A stretch of DNA of 64,000 nucleotides from the NCBI GenBank assembly GCA_942486035.1, contig CALNXK010000040.1:1278501-1342500 (forward strand). The letters run 5' to 3'. Below the pieces are notes generated by a model. That model saw nothing but the letters and a program-made list of their open reading frames with translations. It had not been told where the DNA came from and did no database searches. The position numbers and the translations under genes were made by a program. This DNA comes from Porites lobata. Its lineage: Eukaryota > Cnidaria > Anthozoa > Scleractinia > Poritidae. How positions within the stretch are numbered: the stretch's first letter is position 1; every line of letters begins with the position of its first letter. This document shows, piece after piece, positions 40,862-52,897 of the stretch.

Positions 40862-41446
40862 CAGTCGAACCCCCCGTAAGCGACCACCCAAACTGCAAAG
40901 ACTTAGTGGTCGCTTACGGGAGGGGGTCGTTTACAAGAATCGAACCCCAGAGGGTCTCTTCCGAGAAGAAGTCCAGGCACAGCTACTTTATGGAAGATAA
41001 TTTATTGCGTGCAATGTCCAAGTTAGGATATGTGTAGTTCCATGTTATCACTAAAGTTCTTCGTATATTCTAAGTAACAGTGCACACAGCGAAAATAGAG
41101 ATCAGAGAATGTGTCAAGTGGTTGCTTACAAGGGGTTAAAAACAATGGAAAATCATTAACCGTCAGGCCTAAAAAATGGTCGCGGTCGCTTACAGGAGGT
41201 GGTCGTTTACTAGAGGTTCCAACAGTTAGGCTTTGACTGGGAAAATTTTGGTTTTTTTGATGGGCGGTCGCTTATTAGTCTCCTTCGCAGCCGTTATTAG
41301 GGTCGTCACTCGTCACGCAACGCTCCTCCCCACTAAGGAGGAGCGTTGCGTGACGAGTGACGACCCTAATAACGGCTGCGAAGGAGACTAGTCGCTTATG
41401 GGAGGTGGTCGCATACGAACGGTAGGCGCATATGGAGGTTCGACTG
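40862..41446. mobile_element. Pogo-type MITE (CAGTCGAACC ends, TA target), interrupted by a nested palindrome
   Basis: Ends CAGTCGAACC.. and ..GGTTCGACTG are flanked by TA on both sides. GTAAGCGACCACC phrases repeat inside. The same family is at 52456-52897. The palindrome at 41276-41390 is inserted in this copy only. Confidence 0.85.
41276..41390. mobile_element. 115-bp perfect palindromic MITE with 9-bp target duplication
   Basis: Two exact 54-bp arms (from TAGTCTCCTTCGCAGCC to its inverse) around a 7-base centre. GTCGCTTAT flanks both sides (41267-41275 and 41391-41399). The sister element has the site once, at 52841-52849. A 9-bp duplication fits the Mutator-like class. Confidence 0.93.
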
Positions 41447-41699
41447 TAGTTGGCGTGAGAATTTATTACAACAGTTCGTGGCGAAGCCTACTTCATGTTC
41501 ATTCGCTTCGCATTTGTTCACCCGCGTTACCGGTCGGCCAGGGGGGTTATAGTTTGGTGAACCTTCCTTAATTTGTCCAAAATGATATGTATCGTTTAAC
41601 ATTTAGTGGGAGTAGACACTGTGCCTTTATTATCCTTTTCTTGTGTGGATATTGTGGGTCGCCGACTTGGGGTGTCAAGGAAGTAAAATCCAAAACCTA

Positions 41700-42190
41700 A
41701 TGGGATCTTCTTCATCCCGATTTGTGAAGCGAAGGGTATCTTTGTGATCCCGATTTTGAAGTGATAGGTATCTTTGTGAGGCCCGTTAAGAAGCGACGGG
41801 TATCTGTGTGAGCCCGATTTAAAAAAACAAAATGAGCGGGTATCTGTGTGAGCCCGATTATAAAGTGAGCGGTCATCTGTGTTAGTCCGATAATAAAGTG
41901 AGCGGGTATCTGACTGAGCACGAATTTTGAGTGAGTGGGTATCTGTATGAGCACGAATTTTGAGTGAGCGGGTATCTGTGTGAGCCCGATTATAAAGTGA
42001 GCGGTCATCTGTGTTAGTCCGATAATAAAGTGAGCGGGTATCTGACTGAGCACGAATTTTGAGTGAGTGGGTATCTGTGTGAGCACGAATTTTGAGTGAG
42101 CGGGTATCTGTGTGAGCACGAATTTTGAGTGAGTGGGTATCTGTGAGCCCGATTATGAATTCAAATAACGGGTATCTTCGTGAGCCCTAT
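41700..42190. repeat. 33-bp minisatellite with 132-bp higher-order period
   Basis: Units with AGCGGGTATCTGTGTGAGC recur about every 33 bp, near 14 times. Blocks of four units repeat at 132 bp (for example AGCCCGATTATAAAGTG at 41851 and 41983). The minus-strand open frame over it (41712-42119) is only an 11-residue echo of the period. Confidence 0.9.
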
Positions 42191-45100
42191 TTTACTAGTG
42201 ATTGGAGCAGTGTTTGCGTTTAGCCTCATGGGCTTAGAGAGAGTCGTGGTTCCAAGGACTATTCGATATTTTTGTCTCATTCTTGGGTCCTGAGATCTGA
42301 CCCCGCAAGCGATTTGTCAAATATGGTATTCCCTTGTTGCCTTGACTTCTACGTCGGGCTATGGTAATCATTTTCTCTAGGCCTGGGTGGGGGGAATCGT
42401 CTTAAGGTCAATTTCCGGTCGTTGCTTAGCTTATCCATTCTCGTATCCTTTTTATTGTGGTCGTGAGGTGGTTGATGTTGTGGGCCCCTTTTTTCAGTGC
42501 CGCAAGCCACCTCGGGGAAGAAAGATCCAATAGATGTGGTTAGATCGAACTTCCGCCCCTGGTCTAGAGGAGATCACCAATTTTGAATGAATGAATGAAT
42601 AATTTTATTTATACGCGGTTTTAACCGAAAAGAATACACTTATCTCGTTAACACGACGATTCGACCCTTAGAAAGATGCTAGGGAATAGGTTTTAGAGAG
42701 GGAGTGAACTACAAACATTAGCGAAGGCTATTGAAATGGGAGAGAAGAATCGAAGGGAGTAGAAAATTCACTATAAAGCAAAAGGTTATTCTCCGCACCG
42801 CCTACTGTAGTGCCTTTCGTCGGCAGAGTTTCAGTACAGTCGCAGCAGGCCGTGCTTCAGTAGTCGTCATTAAATAACCCCAGCGGAAGGGTTTCGTCGT
42901 TCCAAGGACTATTTGATAATTTTGTCTCATTCTCGGGTTCTGAGAGCTGACTCCGCAAGCGATTTGTCAAATATGGCGTTCCCTTGTTCCCTTTACTTCT
43001 ACGTCCAATACTCTAGGAGCTCAGACTTCTTTAAGATTTCATCCATGTGGGCCTTCCCAGCGAGAGTTTTGCGAGAGATTTGCTATGAATGTTCTGCCTT
43101 ACTTAGACGCCCTTTACGTTTGGGTTTATGGTAAAGTCGTTAAGTCATAGTGCAATTATGTTTCAATCACTATTGCAGATCTGTGTTTTGAGATCAGGTA
43201 CTAGGTATGGTAGGTACGAAGGTGGTAACGTTAGTCTCGTCTAAGGATATTCCTGGACTGAGAACCAGCATTAAATATGTCGGTAGATCATTTATTCAGA
43301 TGAAAAGGAAAGAGTCGATTATTATCCCGTGATCAGGAGGTACGTCACAGTTAAGAGAGAGCTCGCGCAGGATAGATGCATGGTTACTTAGGTACAATTT
43401 GGGAAATAATTTTTGGGGGCAAGTGGTTTAGACCTATTGATTTTTTTTTGGCCGTTTTCGTTGCCGTCGCCCCTCAGCATTACACGATTTTATATTTTGT
43501 TTGAGTAAACTATAAAAATTAACGAGAGCTTCGACTTAATGCCTGGCTAAATCTAAATATTATAATTATAGAACAACTGTTAAGATTGTGTTTTTTTTTT
43601 ATCTCAGTTCCAGACCCCTTATCACTTTTGTGTTAACATAGTTGTCTAAAAATGAACGATTACTTTTTTAAAATGTATGTTGACTAGCATACGAAAACGT
43701 CAAAGTGTTAAAAAATGTAAGTTTATAATGTTTATCACCAGTGTTTAATTTTTATTTCTGATTAGTTGTACTGTAGTTTTCCTCGCGACCATATCTAGCT
43801 GATGGGTACGTTAGCCTAGTAAAATTTCTTGTTGACAACAAACTGGTAGTTCAGTTAAAAAGTGAGTTTGCACTGTTTCAAAGTTCATCGATCTTATTCG
43901 GTTTCTTTTTCTTTATCAAATGTCGACGAAATTTTCTGGGGTTGAATCCAAAAGGACCGTATCTAAGTTTAGAAAAAGAAAAAGCCGTGAAATTTTTTGA
44001 GATGTGTTCACTTACTCCTTAAGCGGGCGGGTGAAATTAGGAAGTTTCATGTCATAATCGTGCAACGATGGCTAAGAAATTTACAAAAAAGCGTGATGCT
44101 CGTGCAAAGTTGTTTTTTTGCCAAGGTGAAACCTATTACTTTTTTGCCGTTCTCGTTGCCGTCGCCGTCGTCGTTGCTTAAGCTCCCTATTGTTTGATCC
44201 AGAAATTTTGCTACCATGGTAACATGACATCACTCTTCTCTTCTCTATTGAGTCCAAGTCAATTCTCCAGCAGCTTCAACAATGTTATCACGCCAGCATC
44301 TCAATGGTCAGCGAACTCTCATTTTACTCTCCCAATCACGCCATTCGTTACATCTCATCTGCGGGCCACATATCCAGCCCACTTCCACTTAATTGATGTA
44401 ATGTGTCTGATCGACAATGTCTTTTACCTCTAGTGCCGTTACGAATTTCCTTGTGTGGCCCCTTTTGTCTCAGGTTTATGGGCAGTATCTTCCTCTCCAT
44501 TGCCCTTTACGCAGATCTCAGCCTGTACTTCACGCACTCAGGGTTTTTCTAATCAGTTTTCTTTTTCTGTAGACCTAGGATGCCCTTTCTTCCGCGCCCG
44601 CTGATTCAGTCCGCTTGTTTTGACTGACTTAGACACTGGAATAGGTTACCTCTACGCCGACTCTCGCTGTGCATTACAAAAAAATGGCTGTCCGTTACAG
44701 TAAGTGCTCGATCGTGAAGATATTTAATTCACTGGAAAACAGGAGATTCGAAACTGTCTGCGATGTGCCAACGTAGTAAACTTCCAGTCGTGTTGACCTC
44801 ACGCGTATTGTTGTTTTATAACTATACACACTACTCACGTGCTACGCCACGTGTCAGAGATTATTATCATATGAGCGATTAAAAATAATCAAATCAGATG
44901 AAGTAATCATCAAAATCAAGTGTCGGGCCACTTTTTATCTTAATATAAACTTTTGCGTAATCCAAGCCTTTCTTAAAGGACTCTTCATGGAAAAATGAGG
45001 CAGCATACCCAGGTATTTGTGGTGGTTAAACGCAATAGTATTAGAGTGTATGTACGTGATCAATATAGCATGATATTATAGGGAGCGCACGTGCGAGAGA

Positions 45101-45467
45101 CCAAAGCTTATAACACGTCTAAATGTGCAATGATAGTATTTGGACTCGCGTTCAGTACGGTGGAGTTGCTGTTTCATGCCTAGTTTTTTTATTGTTTGAA
45201 GCCCCACTTTGATGCCAGGTGAATTCTTCTCTTAAATGTACCTTATTAACTTGCGCATGGCTAGTCCCAAGTAGCAATTTCCCAACTAGGCTATGAGACT
45301 ATAAACACTGTTCACAATAATTCTTATGGATGAACTTGTACACGAAGCTAGCTCATTTAAGAATAGGTAAAATGAACAGTAAAGAAAAAGTTAAGGAGAA
45401 AACTTGGTTAAGTGATAAGACATCGTCGTTTGCCCTAAACGTGCGTTGAATGTCTCTAATATTAATC
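42191..45467. other. No gene; scattered repeat fragments
   Basis: A (GAAT)n run at about 42,585, the hairpin relative at 42,788-42,855, and a repeat end with GTTGCCGTCGCCG near 43,460 and 44,150-44,250. No coding domain is recognised. Confidence 0.45.
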
Positions 45468-45471
45468 TTAA

Positions 45472-45675
45472 CCCTTTAAGCCCTAAGAGTCATCAGCATC
45501 GAATTTCTCCGTATAGTATCAATGCTTTAGAAAACAGAGTGGTCATGAGAATTGAGTGCAAGATCAGGGGAGATGAGTGTAATTAATATTTCAACAAATT
45601 CTCCCCACTACTTCTATTGAAAAAGTATAGGGACAGTTAGTGAGAATCTCAATTTTGATATTAGGGTTTAAAGGG
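45472..45675. mobile_element. PiggyBac-type MITE, TTAA target
   Basis: CCCTTTAAGCCCTAA and its near inverse TTAGGGTTTAAAGGG are flanked by TTAA at 45468-45471 and 45676-45679, the known piggyBac target. 204 bp, non-coding. Confidence 0.82.
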
Positions 45676-45679
45676 TTAA

Positions 45680-46897
45680 ACGTAACACGGAAAAACTATC
45701 AGTAACTATTTAGACTGACCACAAGCGGAACTCCGCAAGAGAGGTGTGCATGCGGAACACCATGGGTAGGAAGATATGTTTGACCGTCACGAAACCGTCA
45801 CTACAACATTTCTTCCATCCACTGCCCACGTAAACCATTAATTCAAAATTAAGAATTTACCCAGACATAAAAATGAGAAAACGCTGTCGCAGGAGCCGAT
45901 TACTCCTGGCTGTCGTTTTTAAAAAGCAATACGCGCTATCCACACCAAAGTCAATTGACAGCTGTCAAATTGGGATATCCGCTGGCCAGTTTCACACGAC
46001 TGTCTCCCGAGATCAGATGCAGTACCCATCAAAATCAGTTAGTTTTCCATTGATCGGTTTTTAGTGGATTGCTGGTTCAAGTTTGTATTTTGTCACCAAT
46101 GATGGTATTTCTTTCCGTTGCGTTGGCATAAATTTGGTCATTATTCATTCAAAATATTAAGTCCTCTCTGGTTGACTTAAATCCCCCGGCTAATTCTTCA
46201 TTACCAGCTAACATTGATCAGATCTATTCGATCTTCGCTGCTCTTATATTATTGCAAAATACTCCACTGAAACAGGGAGTAACTGACGCGACGTCACCCA
46301 AAGAATACGGAGTGGTCGGCGGCTCAGCTGTTTTAGCGAGAAAATGTTGGAAGATTTAACAAGTTCTGCTAAATCGAAATAATCATATCATTGTCCAAAA
46401 ATATAGCAAGAATACACAAAATTACCACTCTAGGATGAAAACGGCTTTTAAAGAATATCTGCAAGCAAAAAGCTCCGTTCATATCTTGGAGCTGCCGAGG
46501 AACAGGCAAATGTTTTAATGACGGGACTTCTTCATAGAGGCAAGGATAAGTGTGGGCTTGGAAATATTTTCAATGAATGATAGAACGATTAGTGAATTCA
46601 CCTCAAATATGATATGAAGAATAATGTAGATCAAAGAGGGTGTTACCCATCCAATAAATGCTAATTGTTTGATTAAATGATAAGTGTTTAATAGGAACTC
46701 CGCTTTTAGGCTTGGCTAACTCGATAAATTAACTCCAAGCAGTTTCGTTAACTACACAAACTGCGGTCACTATCATAATTGCACAAACTAAGCAGCAATT
46801 ACACTATATCTACCTCTTAAGAATGTTTTCGGTGAATCTTTTTCTTTTTCAATTATACTGTTTTAGTTCTCAGTTGTTTTCATCACTAACTCGTTTG
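45680..46897. other. No gene seen
   Basis: A half-element with TATGAAGAATAATGTAGATC at about 46,610 resembles the hairpins at 3,500 and 59,200. Nothing else was recognised. Confidence 0.4.
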
Positions 46898-49177
46898 TAG
46901 ACTGCGAGCGGTCCCTCTTAAGTCAGTCGAGTCTAAGCTCGGCAGGACTGGAGAGAGCGAATTGGCGGAGAGGGAAACTGGAGAGAGGCGGGAAGAAGAG
47001 GGTCTTCCCTCCTTCAGGGCGGAAAAACGTAATGAGCATGCGTGAACTTTTTTGCCCAGATCCCCTGGCCGGGTTTGAAAAAATGGCGGGATTTCAAATG
47101 TTTTATTGCTTAAACATAACATGTTTCCACTCATAACCTGGAAAGAACAGGCAATTTGTCTTCAAAAGTTGCAAGCTGTGGTTATAACCTTGTCGTTACT
47201 TAATTTTCTCGAAGAATACCTCATAGTAAAACGGACTTTAACGACATCAATTTCCTTGCGTTGTACTGGAAATGTGTATGCGTAGGTCCGATTTTTTTCA
47301 AGATGCATTCACAAAATGTGTTCATATAAGGAAGTTCCTGGATATATAAGGTCCGGAGCTCCACTGTGGACACAAAAACAACATATCTTTGGACAGTGAT
47401 TTGCCCAAAAAAATTAACGCTTGCCCACAATGTGTTTGAAGTCACTGAACTTTGTCGCACTCGAGCTGATATTTTAAAACCCTCGCTCGATCAGACACTC
47501 GTAGTTTCGCAGATAACTAAAATATAAACAAAATCCTCAATGTAGAAGTTATTGCGTTCATATGCGGGCAGAAAAAAGGTCAATCTTTATCTAGTAAAAT
47601 CTTCCCAAAAATCGGTTTTAAAGCTATAGTTTATAGCTATAGTTTATTTTTAAACTTGATCGTTTCGCATACTAAGAGATAAATATAAATTATGCTTTGT
47701 GTTGTCAAGTTGAAAATACATAACATCTGCCAAAAATTAAACCCACACGCAAGTAGGATTTCTTTCGAACAAAGTTAAAATTACATTATTGCAAAAACTT
47801 CTTGCTGACAATGAAGAAATGAATTTTTTGTACGAAAACAACCTACCTAAAGATCTTAAAAGCCAAAGATCAGTTGCAGTGAGCTTCGCAGCTAAGCCAT
47901 GATTCACCATGTAGCTCTTCTCCTCGCTTTAATAACTCAGTGAATAACTGGTCCATGGGAGGGTCTTCATTCAAGCAAATTAAACTCAGCCAATCGTTAC
48001 AAAATTCAGAAAACTGCACATAAGGGTATTTGTTTTGCTCGCTTCAGACAAATCCAGCTCCAGGTCCTCCAGCAATTCAGTGTTACGGGCAGAGTCAATT
48101 GTTTTGAAGTCACTGCCGGCAGTTATCCTCTACTTCACAGCGAGTGAAATGGAAAATTTGCGTACCGAAAGTTGTTTCTTATAAAGAACAGAAACTGTCA
48201 CAGTGAAGTGGAAAACAAAACTATGTAATTAAAAGTGAAGAAAACTCTGACTACTTATAGTATTTGAGCAAAGGAAAATTAATCTTTTCTTCTAGAGTAA
48301 GTTTACTGGCCTTCTACCGGTATTTCCGCGAGAAAGTTTTACGGCGCACAAAATGGTTCTTTGACTGAAGAGAAGGATAAAGCTGGTTCTACAAAGGGAA
48401 TAAATCTGGGCATGTGAAAAAGTATTTACTAATTTAAAAAAAAGTGGGTTTTAATTAAGCCCGGCGAAAGAAGGCGAAATCAACTCACAAATAAATCGAA
48501 TGAACAATCAAAAAATACTCGCCTCTTTGGAAATGTTCAAAACTCTTTATTCCACCTCAGACTGACGGAATGATCCGTTTTTCCTTTAACATTGGTTGTT
48601 CCGAGTCCAAAGTAATTTTCAAGTGACGAAAAACAAAAACCACACGAAAGTAAAAAGGCTTTTCGAGGAGCAAACGTTCACACCTTGTGCATTTCACTCA
48701 GTCTTAGTCAGAACTCTCTCAGTAACAAACAAACAAACTGTCGAACCAGCCTCCTCCTGAGGCGCTTCGTTTTTCGCATGGCAGAGGCGAGCGCGAAACG
48801 AGTGACTGGTGATGAACCGCAAGGGACCATGGGAAGGGTACGAACACAGTCAACACACAGAAAAGCCCGCCTTGAGCCTGCGATAAAGGATGCGCAGAAG
48901 CTTGCGCAGAACGTTTTTCCGCCCTGAACACTGGAGCAAACGTTCGCACCTCGTGCATTTCACTCAGAACTCCAGCAACAAACAAACACAGTCAACACAC
49001 AGAAAAGCCCGCCTTGAGCCTGCGGTATGGGATGCGCAGAAGCTTGCGCAGAACGTTTTTCCGCCCTGAACTTCCCTCCCTCCTTTCCCGCCTCCTCCCC
49101 AGCTTCCCCTCGGCTTTCGCTCGCTTTGCTCGATTTCCTCGCTCGCGTGACCATCCTGAGGGACTGCTCGCAGTCTA
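46898..49177. mobile_element. 2.3-kb element with TAGACTGCGAGC ends
   Basis: TAGACTGCGAGCGGTCCCTC at the left and GAGGGACTGCTCGCAGTCTA at the right are inverse. No target duplication or transposase was identified. The right part contains direct repeats (48671-49075). Confidence 0.65.
48671..49075 (+). repeat. Direct repeats inside the 2.3-kb element
   Basis: A block of about 80 bp (ACACAGTCAACACACAGAAA through TTTTTCCGCCCTGAAC) occurs at about 48,844-48,927 and again at about 48,986-49,071. GCAAACGTTC.. TGCATTTCACTCAG also repeats (48,671 and 48,934). Confidence 0.85.
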
Positions 49178-49281
49178 ACTGATTTGCTAAGATGCAAACT
49201 CGTTCTAAGGGTCTCTATACAACTGATTAAGGATAAAAGACAGCAAATAATGGCGGGGAGCCGCTGCAGTAATAGTCAAAA

Positions 49282-49640
49282 GAGACCTTAAGATCCGGCG
49301 ACGGCAACGGGAACGCCACAAACGCAATAGGTTTAATTAGGAAAACAACAATTTTGCACGTGGATCACGCTTTTTTGTATATTTCTGTGCCGTCACTGCA
49401 CCACTACGACGTGAAAATGCCTAATTTCACGATGTACAGAGGACGTACACAAGCGACGACGAGATTTCCTCTCTCATTCTGAACTTGGATATGGTTCTTA
49501 GGAATTTAACTTTAGGAGGGTTCACCTACATTTGACAAAGTTAGTGACTTGGAATAATCGCGATAAAGGTTGAAAGAACGCGAATTCAGTTTTTCAGCGA
49601 CGTTTTCACTGCCGTCCCCGTCCTCGGATCTTAAGGTCGC
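49282..49640. mobile_element. MITE with GACCTTAAGATCCG ends
   Basis: The inverse end is CGGATCTTAAGGTC. The interior (GATCACGCTTTTTTGTATATTTC, AACTTGGATATGGTT) matches the interiors at about 9,870-10,160 and 18,840-19,090. Confidence 0.7.
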
Positions 49641-50657
49641 TAATTACAGTGGGGGAGGGAGGAAGAGAGTACCCCAAAACCATGTTAGACAGGTTGTAGT
49701 TTAATCAACAAAACCGATATTACCATGACAACGATAAAAGTATGAGAGAAGTAGAGTTTGGTACCACCAATCAAGAATTTCACGTATAAGTATATGGCCA
49801 ATTGCACAAGAAAAAGAAGATTTAAATTAATTTAAATTACATTTCAGTGCTGCTCGATAGCTAGCACAATTTCCACGGCGTCAAGTTTAGTATACTATGT
49901 CTTCATTTTGCGATCTTTGAGGGCTAACTTTTCTCCTAGCAACACTCCATGTAAAACTTTATGCATGAATCAATTCGAGAAATATTAGGCTCCCGTCTCC
50001 GGGACATAATATAACGCGGGATTTATTATGTATCTAACAACGCTTATTGGGGAGCGCGGGGTAATAAACAAGGTACACCAGAGGTGATTTTTCCAGCAGA
50101 AAAGATTCTTACTCGCAGCACACCTTCATCGTCGCTGATAGCTAGTAAGATAGACTTCTTTTTCAAGATGGCGTTTGTTGCGTTATCCAAGAACTCACAG
50201 ATATTCCAGACAAGCAATTCCAAAGCAAGATTTAAACCTGTCGGTGTTGGGTATTAAATGCACATGTGCATTATCGAAGTTTACAATTTTGCTGCCATGA
50301 TCCTTTCTTTCTGCCGGTCAATTATTAAAAGGTCCACTTTCAGTATGGCGGTCCGAACTGGACATGCACTGAAATACATGGTTAAACTTGAAATGCCGCT
50401 ATAGTTTATTTAGAATTTATTTGAGCATTGGGGAAGTTTGATGTTTGCAAAGAGTTTGATAGTTAAGAAAGCAGATTGAGATGTGTCTCAGTTGGTTTTA
50501 AAGAACCGCTGAGCTGTAGCCCTCAGCGGGGTATAATATAAAGGGCTTTAAACACACTGTCTTACCCGGAACTGCAGGCAGGGAAAAAAAGGGGTAGAGG
50601 GGTTTTAACACCGGGTCAATGTTAAATTTCCCGCTAAATCTGGGGGTTAGGAGGTGG
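49641..50657. other. No gene seen
   Basis: No domain, RNA or well-defined repeat recognised. Confidence 0.4.
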
Positions 50658-50808
50658 AGTGCAACTGACTGAATCCCCCAGTCTTCAAGCTGATCAAAGA
50701 CGTGTTATTTTAAAAGAGCCGTCAGTACTGATCAGTGATATCAATGGCTCTATTTAAATAAAACCTCTCTGATCAGCATGAAGATTTGGGGATTCAGTCA
50801 GTTGCACT
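50658..50808. repeat. 151-bp inverted repeat
   Basis: AGTGCAACTGACTGAATCCC and its near inverse, about 40 bp per arm. Confidence 0.8.
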
Positions 50809-51565
50809 AAAATGTCGATTTTAATGAACAAAATTTAATGATAAAATATCATCTGCTTATGACAAAAAAATTGTAAACAATATCTAAGTCACTATATACA
50901 CTGCAGACGAAAGATGATGTGTTGGTATCAGTCTTACAGCCGATTTCAGTGCTGTGCATGCACCCGGATTTTTAGACAATTCGAAGGTCATGATTCGACC
51001 GTCATGATTCGTCCGAGTGGTTACCAAGCAGTTCAGTATTTTACCTTGAATATCCTACGGAAATCAAAACACACAATTTGAAATTTACTTTGATGATTAT
51101 AGCTTGAATGTTTCCCTTGTAATTCAGAAAAAGAGGACTGTGATCCATAATTTGTTCTCCTTTTCAGACGACAATCTCTCATACAAGTCACGCAATTTAC
51201 TTGCAATTCATGTTATCGCGCGTTTAGACGTCTCGATCAATGAGTTTTTCGGCTCTTTTCTAACCTTTTTATTACGCTTCTACCTTGATCTTAAAAGAAA
51301 TATTGGATTTTACCCTTTTCCAATAAAAACAAATGTTGTTTTCTTCCATGAAAGGTTTTCTTTAACTAGTTTGCAAAATTTGAGCTCACTAGGATCACAG
51401 GTCGAGGACCGAACATTGTCAGCGTGAATTTTTCAATGGTCGACAAAACAAAACTTTCAAACTCTCCAGCAAATTCTTTCACAACGGTAGACTGATCAAT
51501 TTATCTGTTGATTTCTTCTGCAAAACTTCAAGTCTTCCTGTTATTTTTTAACCATGCAGAAGATA

Positions 51566-51566
<1 letters not shown>

Positions 51567-51624
<58 letters not shown>

Positions 51625-51659
51625 TATGCGTTTAGGCCTTCCGTCCACACGAAGACGAT

Positions 51660-51721
<62 letters not shown>

Positions 51722-51751
51722 GGCCGTTTATGCGTCTTCGCTGTGAAAACG

Positions 51752-51788
<37 letters not shown>

Positions 51789-52171
51789 AGCGTCTCCCCC
51801 ATGGCGTACACACGAGTGTTGAGCTGTGTCATACTTGCACTTATTTCAAGCATAATTGCGAGCATTCAATTGAATCATGCAATAATCGATGTACAGGAAA
51901 ACTACAAAAGAAGAAGACTAAACCTCTCAAGATTGTTATCCACAACTACAAGCACTTTTACTCGAGTAAAACGACTTAGATGCAGACGTGAGAGCAAAGA
52001 GAGAGAAGATTCTGGACCAGACCAGGTCGTACAAGCGCCTGGTGGAAAAACTTTGCCGATCAAGTGGTGATACCAGAAGAGTGGAAAGAGAACTTTCGAA
52101 TGAGAAGAGACTCGCTATATAATCTAGCTGAAAAACTGAGACCATGCGCGTTCGGTGTATGACATCGTTTT

Positions 52172-52203
<32 letters not shown>

Positions 52204-52230
52204 TAAAACGCTACGTAAACGATGATCGTT

Positions 52231-52305
<75 letters not shown>
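51567..52305 (+). mobile_element. PIF/Harbinger element, internally deleted, TAA target
   Basis: Ends GGCCCCGTCCACACGAAGAC and its inverse are flanked by TAA (51564-51566 and 52306-52308). CGTAAACGC / GCGTTTACG phrases repeat in the ends. A piece of transposase is left in the middle. Confidence 0.85.
52007..52160 (+). pseudogene. Harbinger transposase N-terminal fragment
   Basis: Reading 'RFWTRPGRTSAWWKNF' then 'VVIPEEWKENFRMRRDSLYNL' and 'LRPC', the conserved start of HARBI1/Harbinger nucleases. An in-frame TGA lies shortly upstream and the frame stops near 52,160. The DDE catalytic part is absent. Confidence 0.7.
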
Positions 52306-52307
<2 letters not shown>

Positions 52308-52455
52308 TAAGGACGAAAAGTACCAACTTCAGGAATTTGCCTCCCTGTTAACTAAATTTGCCTCACTGTTACATGTAAATTGCGGGTATTCATCAACGGC
52401 AAAGTACCGAAACCTTGTCATACGGAAGAAGACTAAACGATCAAGTATCGGACTA

Positions 52456-52897
52456 CAATCGAACCTCCCGTAAGCGACCACCTAAACGGCAAAGACTGAG
52501 TGGTCTCTTACGTGAGGTGGTCACTTACAAGAATCGAACCACAGGGGGTCTCTTCCGAGAAGAGGTCTGGGCACATCTACGCCATGAGTAGTTCCATGTT
52601 GTTACTAATCTTGCGAAAGTTCTTCGTACATGTCGTATATTCTAAGTAGTATAGTGCACACAGCGAACACAAAGATCAGAGAATGCGTCAAGTGGTTGCT
52701 TACAAGAGCTTAAAAACAATGGAAAATCATTAAACTTTCAGGCCCAAAAAGTGGTCGCGGTCGCTTACAGGAGGTGGTCGTTTACTAGAGGTTCCAACTG
52801 TGAATCTTTGACTGGGAAAGCTTTTGTGTTTTGGATAGGTGTCGCTTATGGGAGGTGGTCGCTTAGAGAGAGGTGGTCGCACATGGAGGTTCGACTG
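52456..52897. mobile_element. Pogo-type MITE, uninterrupted sister of 40862-41446
   Basis: CAATCGAACCTCCCG..GGTTCGACTG ends. It carries the single GTCGCTTAT site (52841-52849) at which the sister was hit. Confidence 0.85.

Noticed and set aside
41712..42119. 135-residue minus-strand protein with 11-residue repeats
   Set aside because: It is the translation of a 33-bp minisatellite, open only because 33 is a multiple of three.
41700..42190. CRISPR array
   Set aside because: Repeats are head to tail, diverged and without unique spacers, in a eukaryotic genome.
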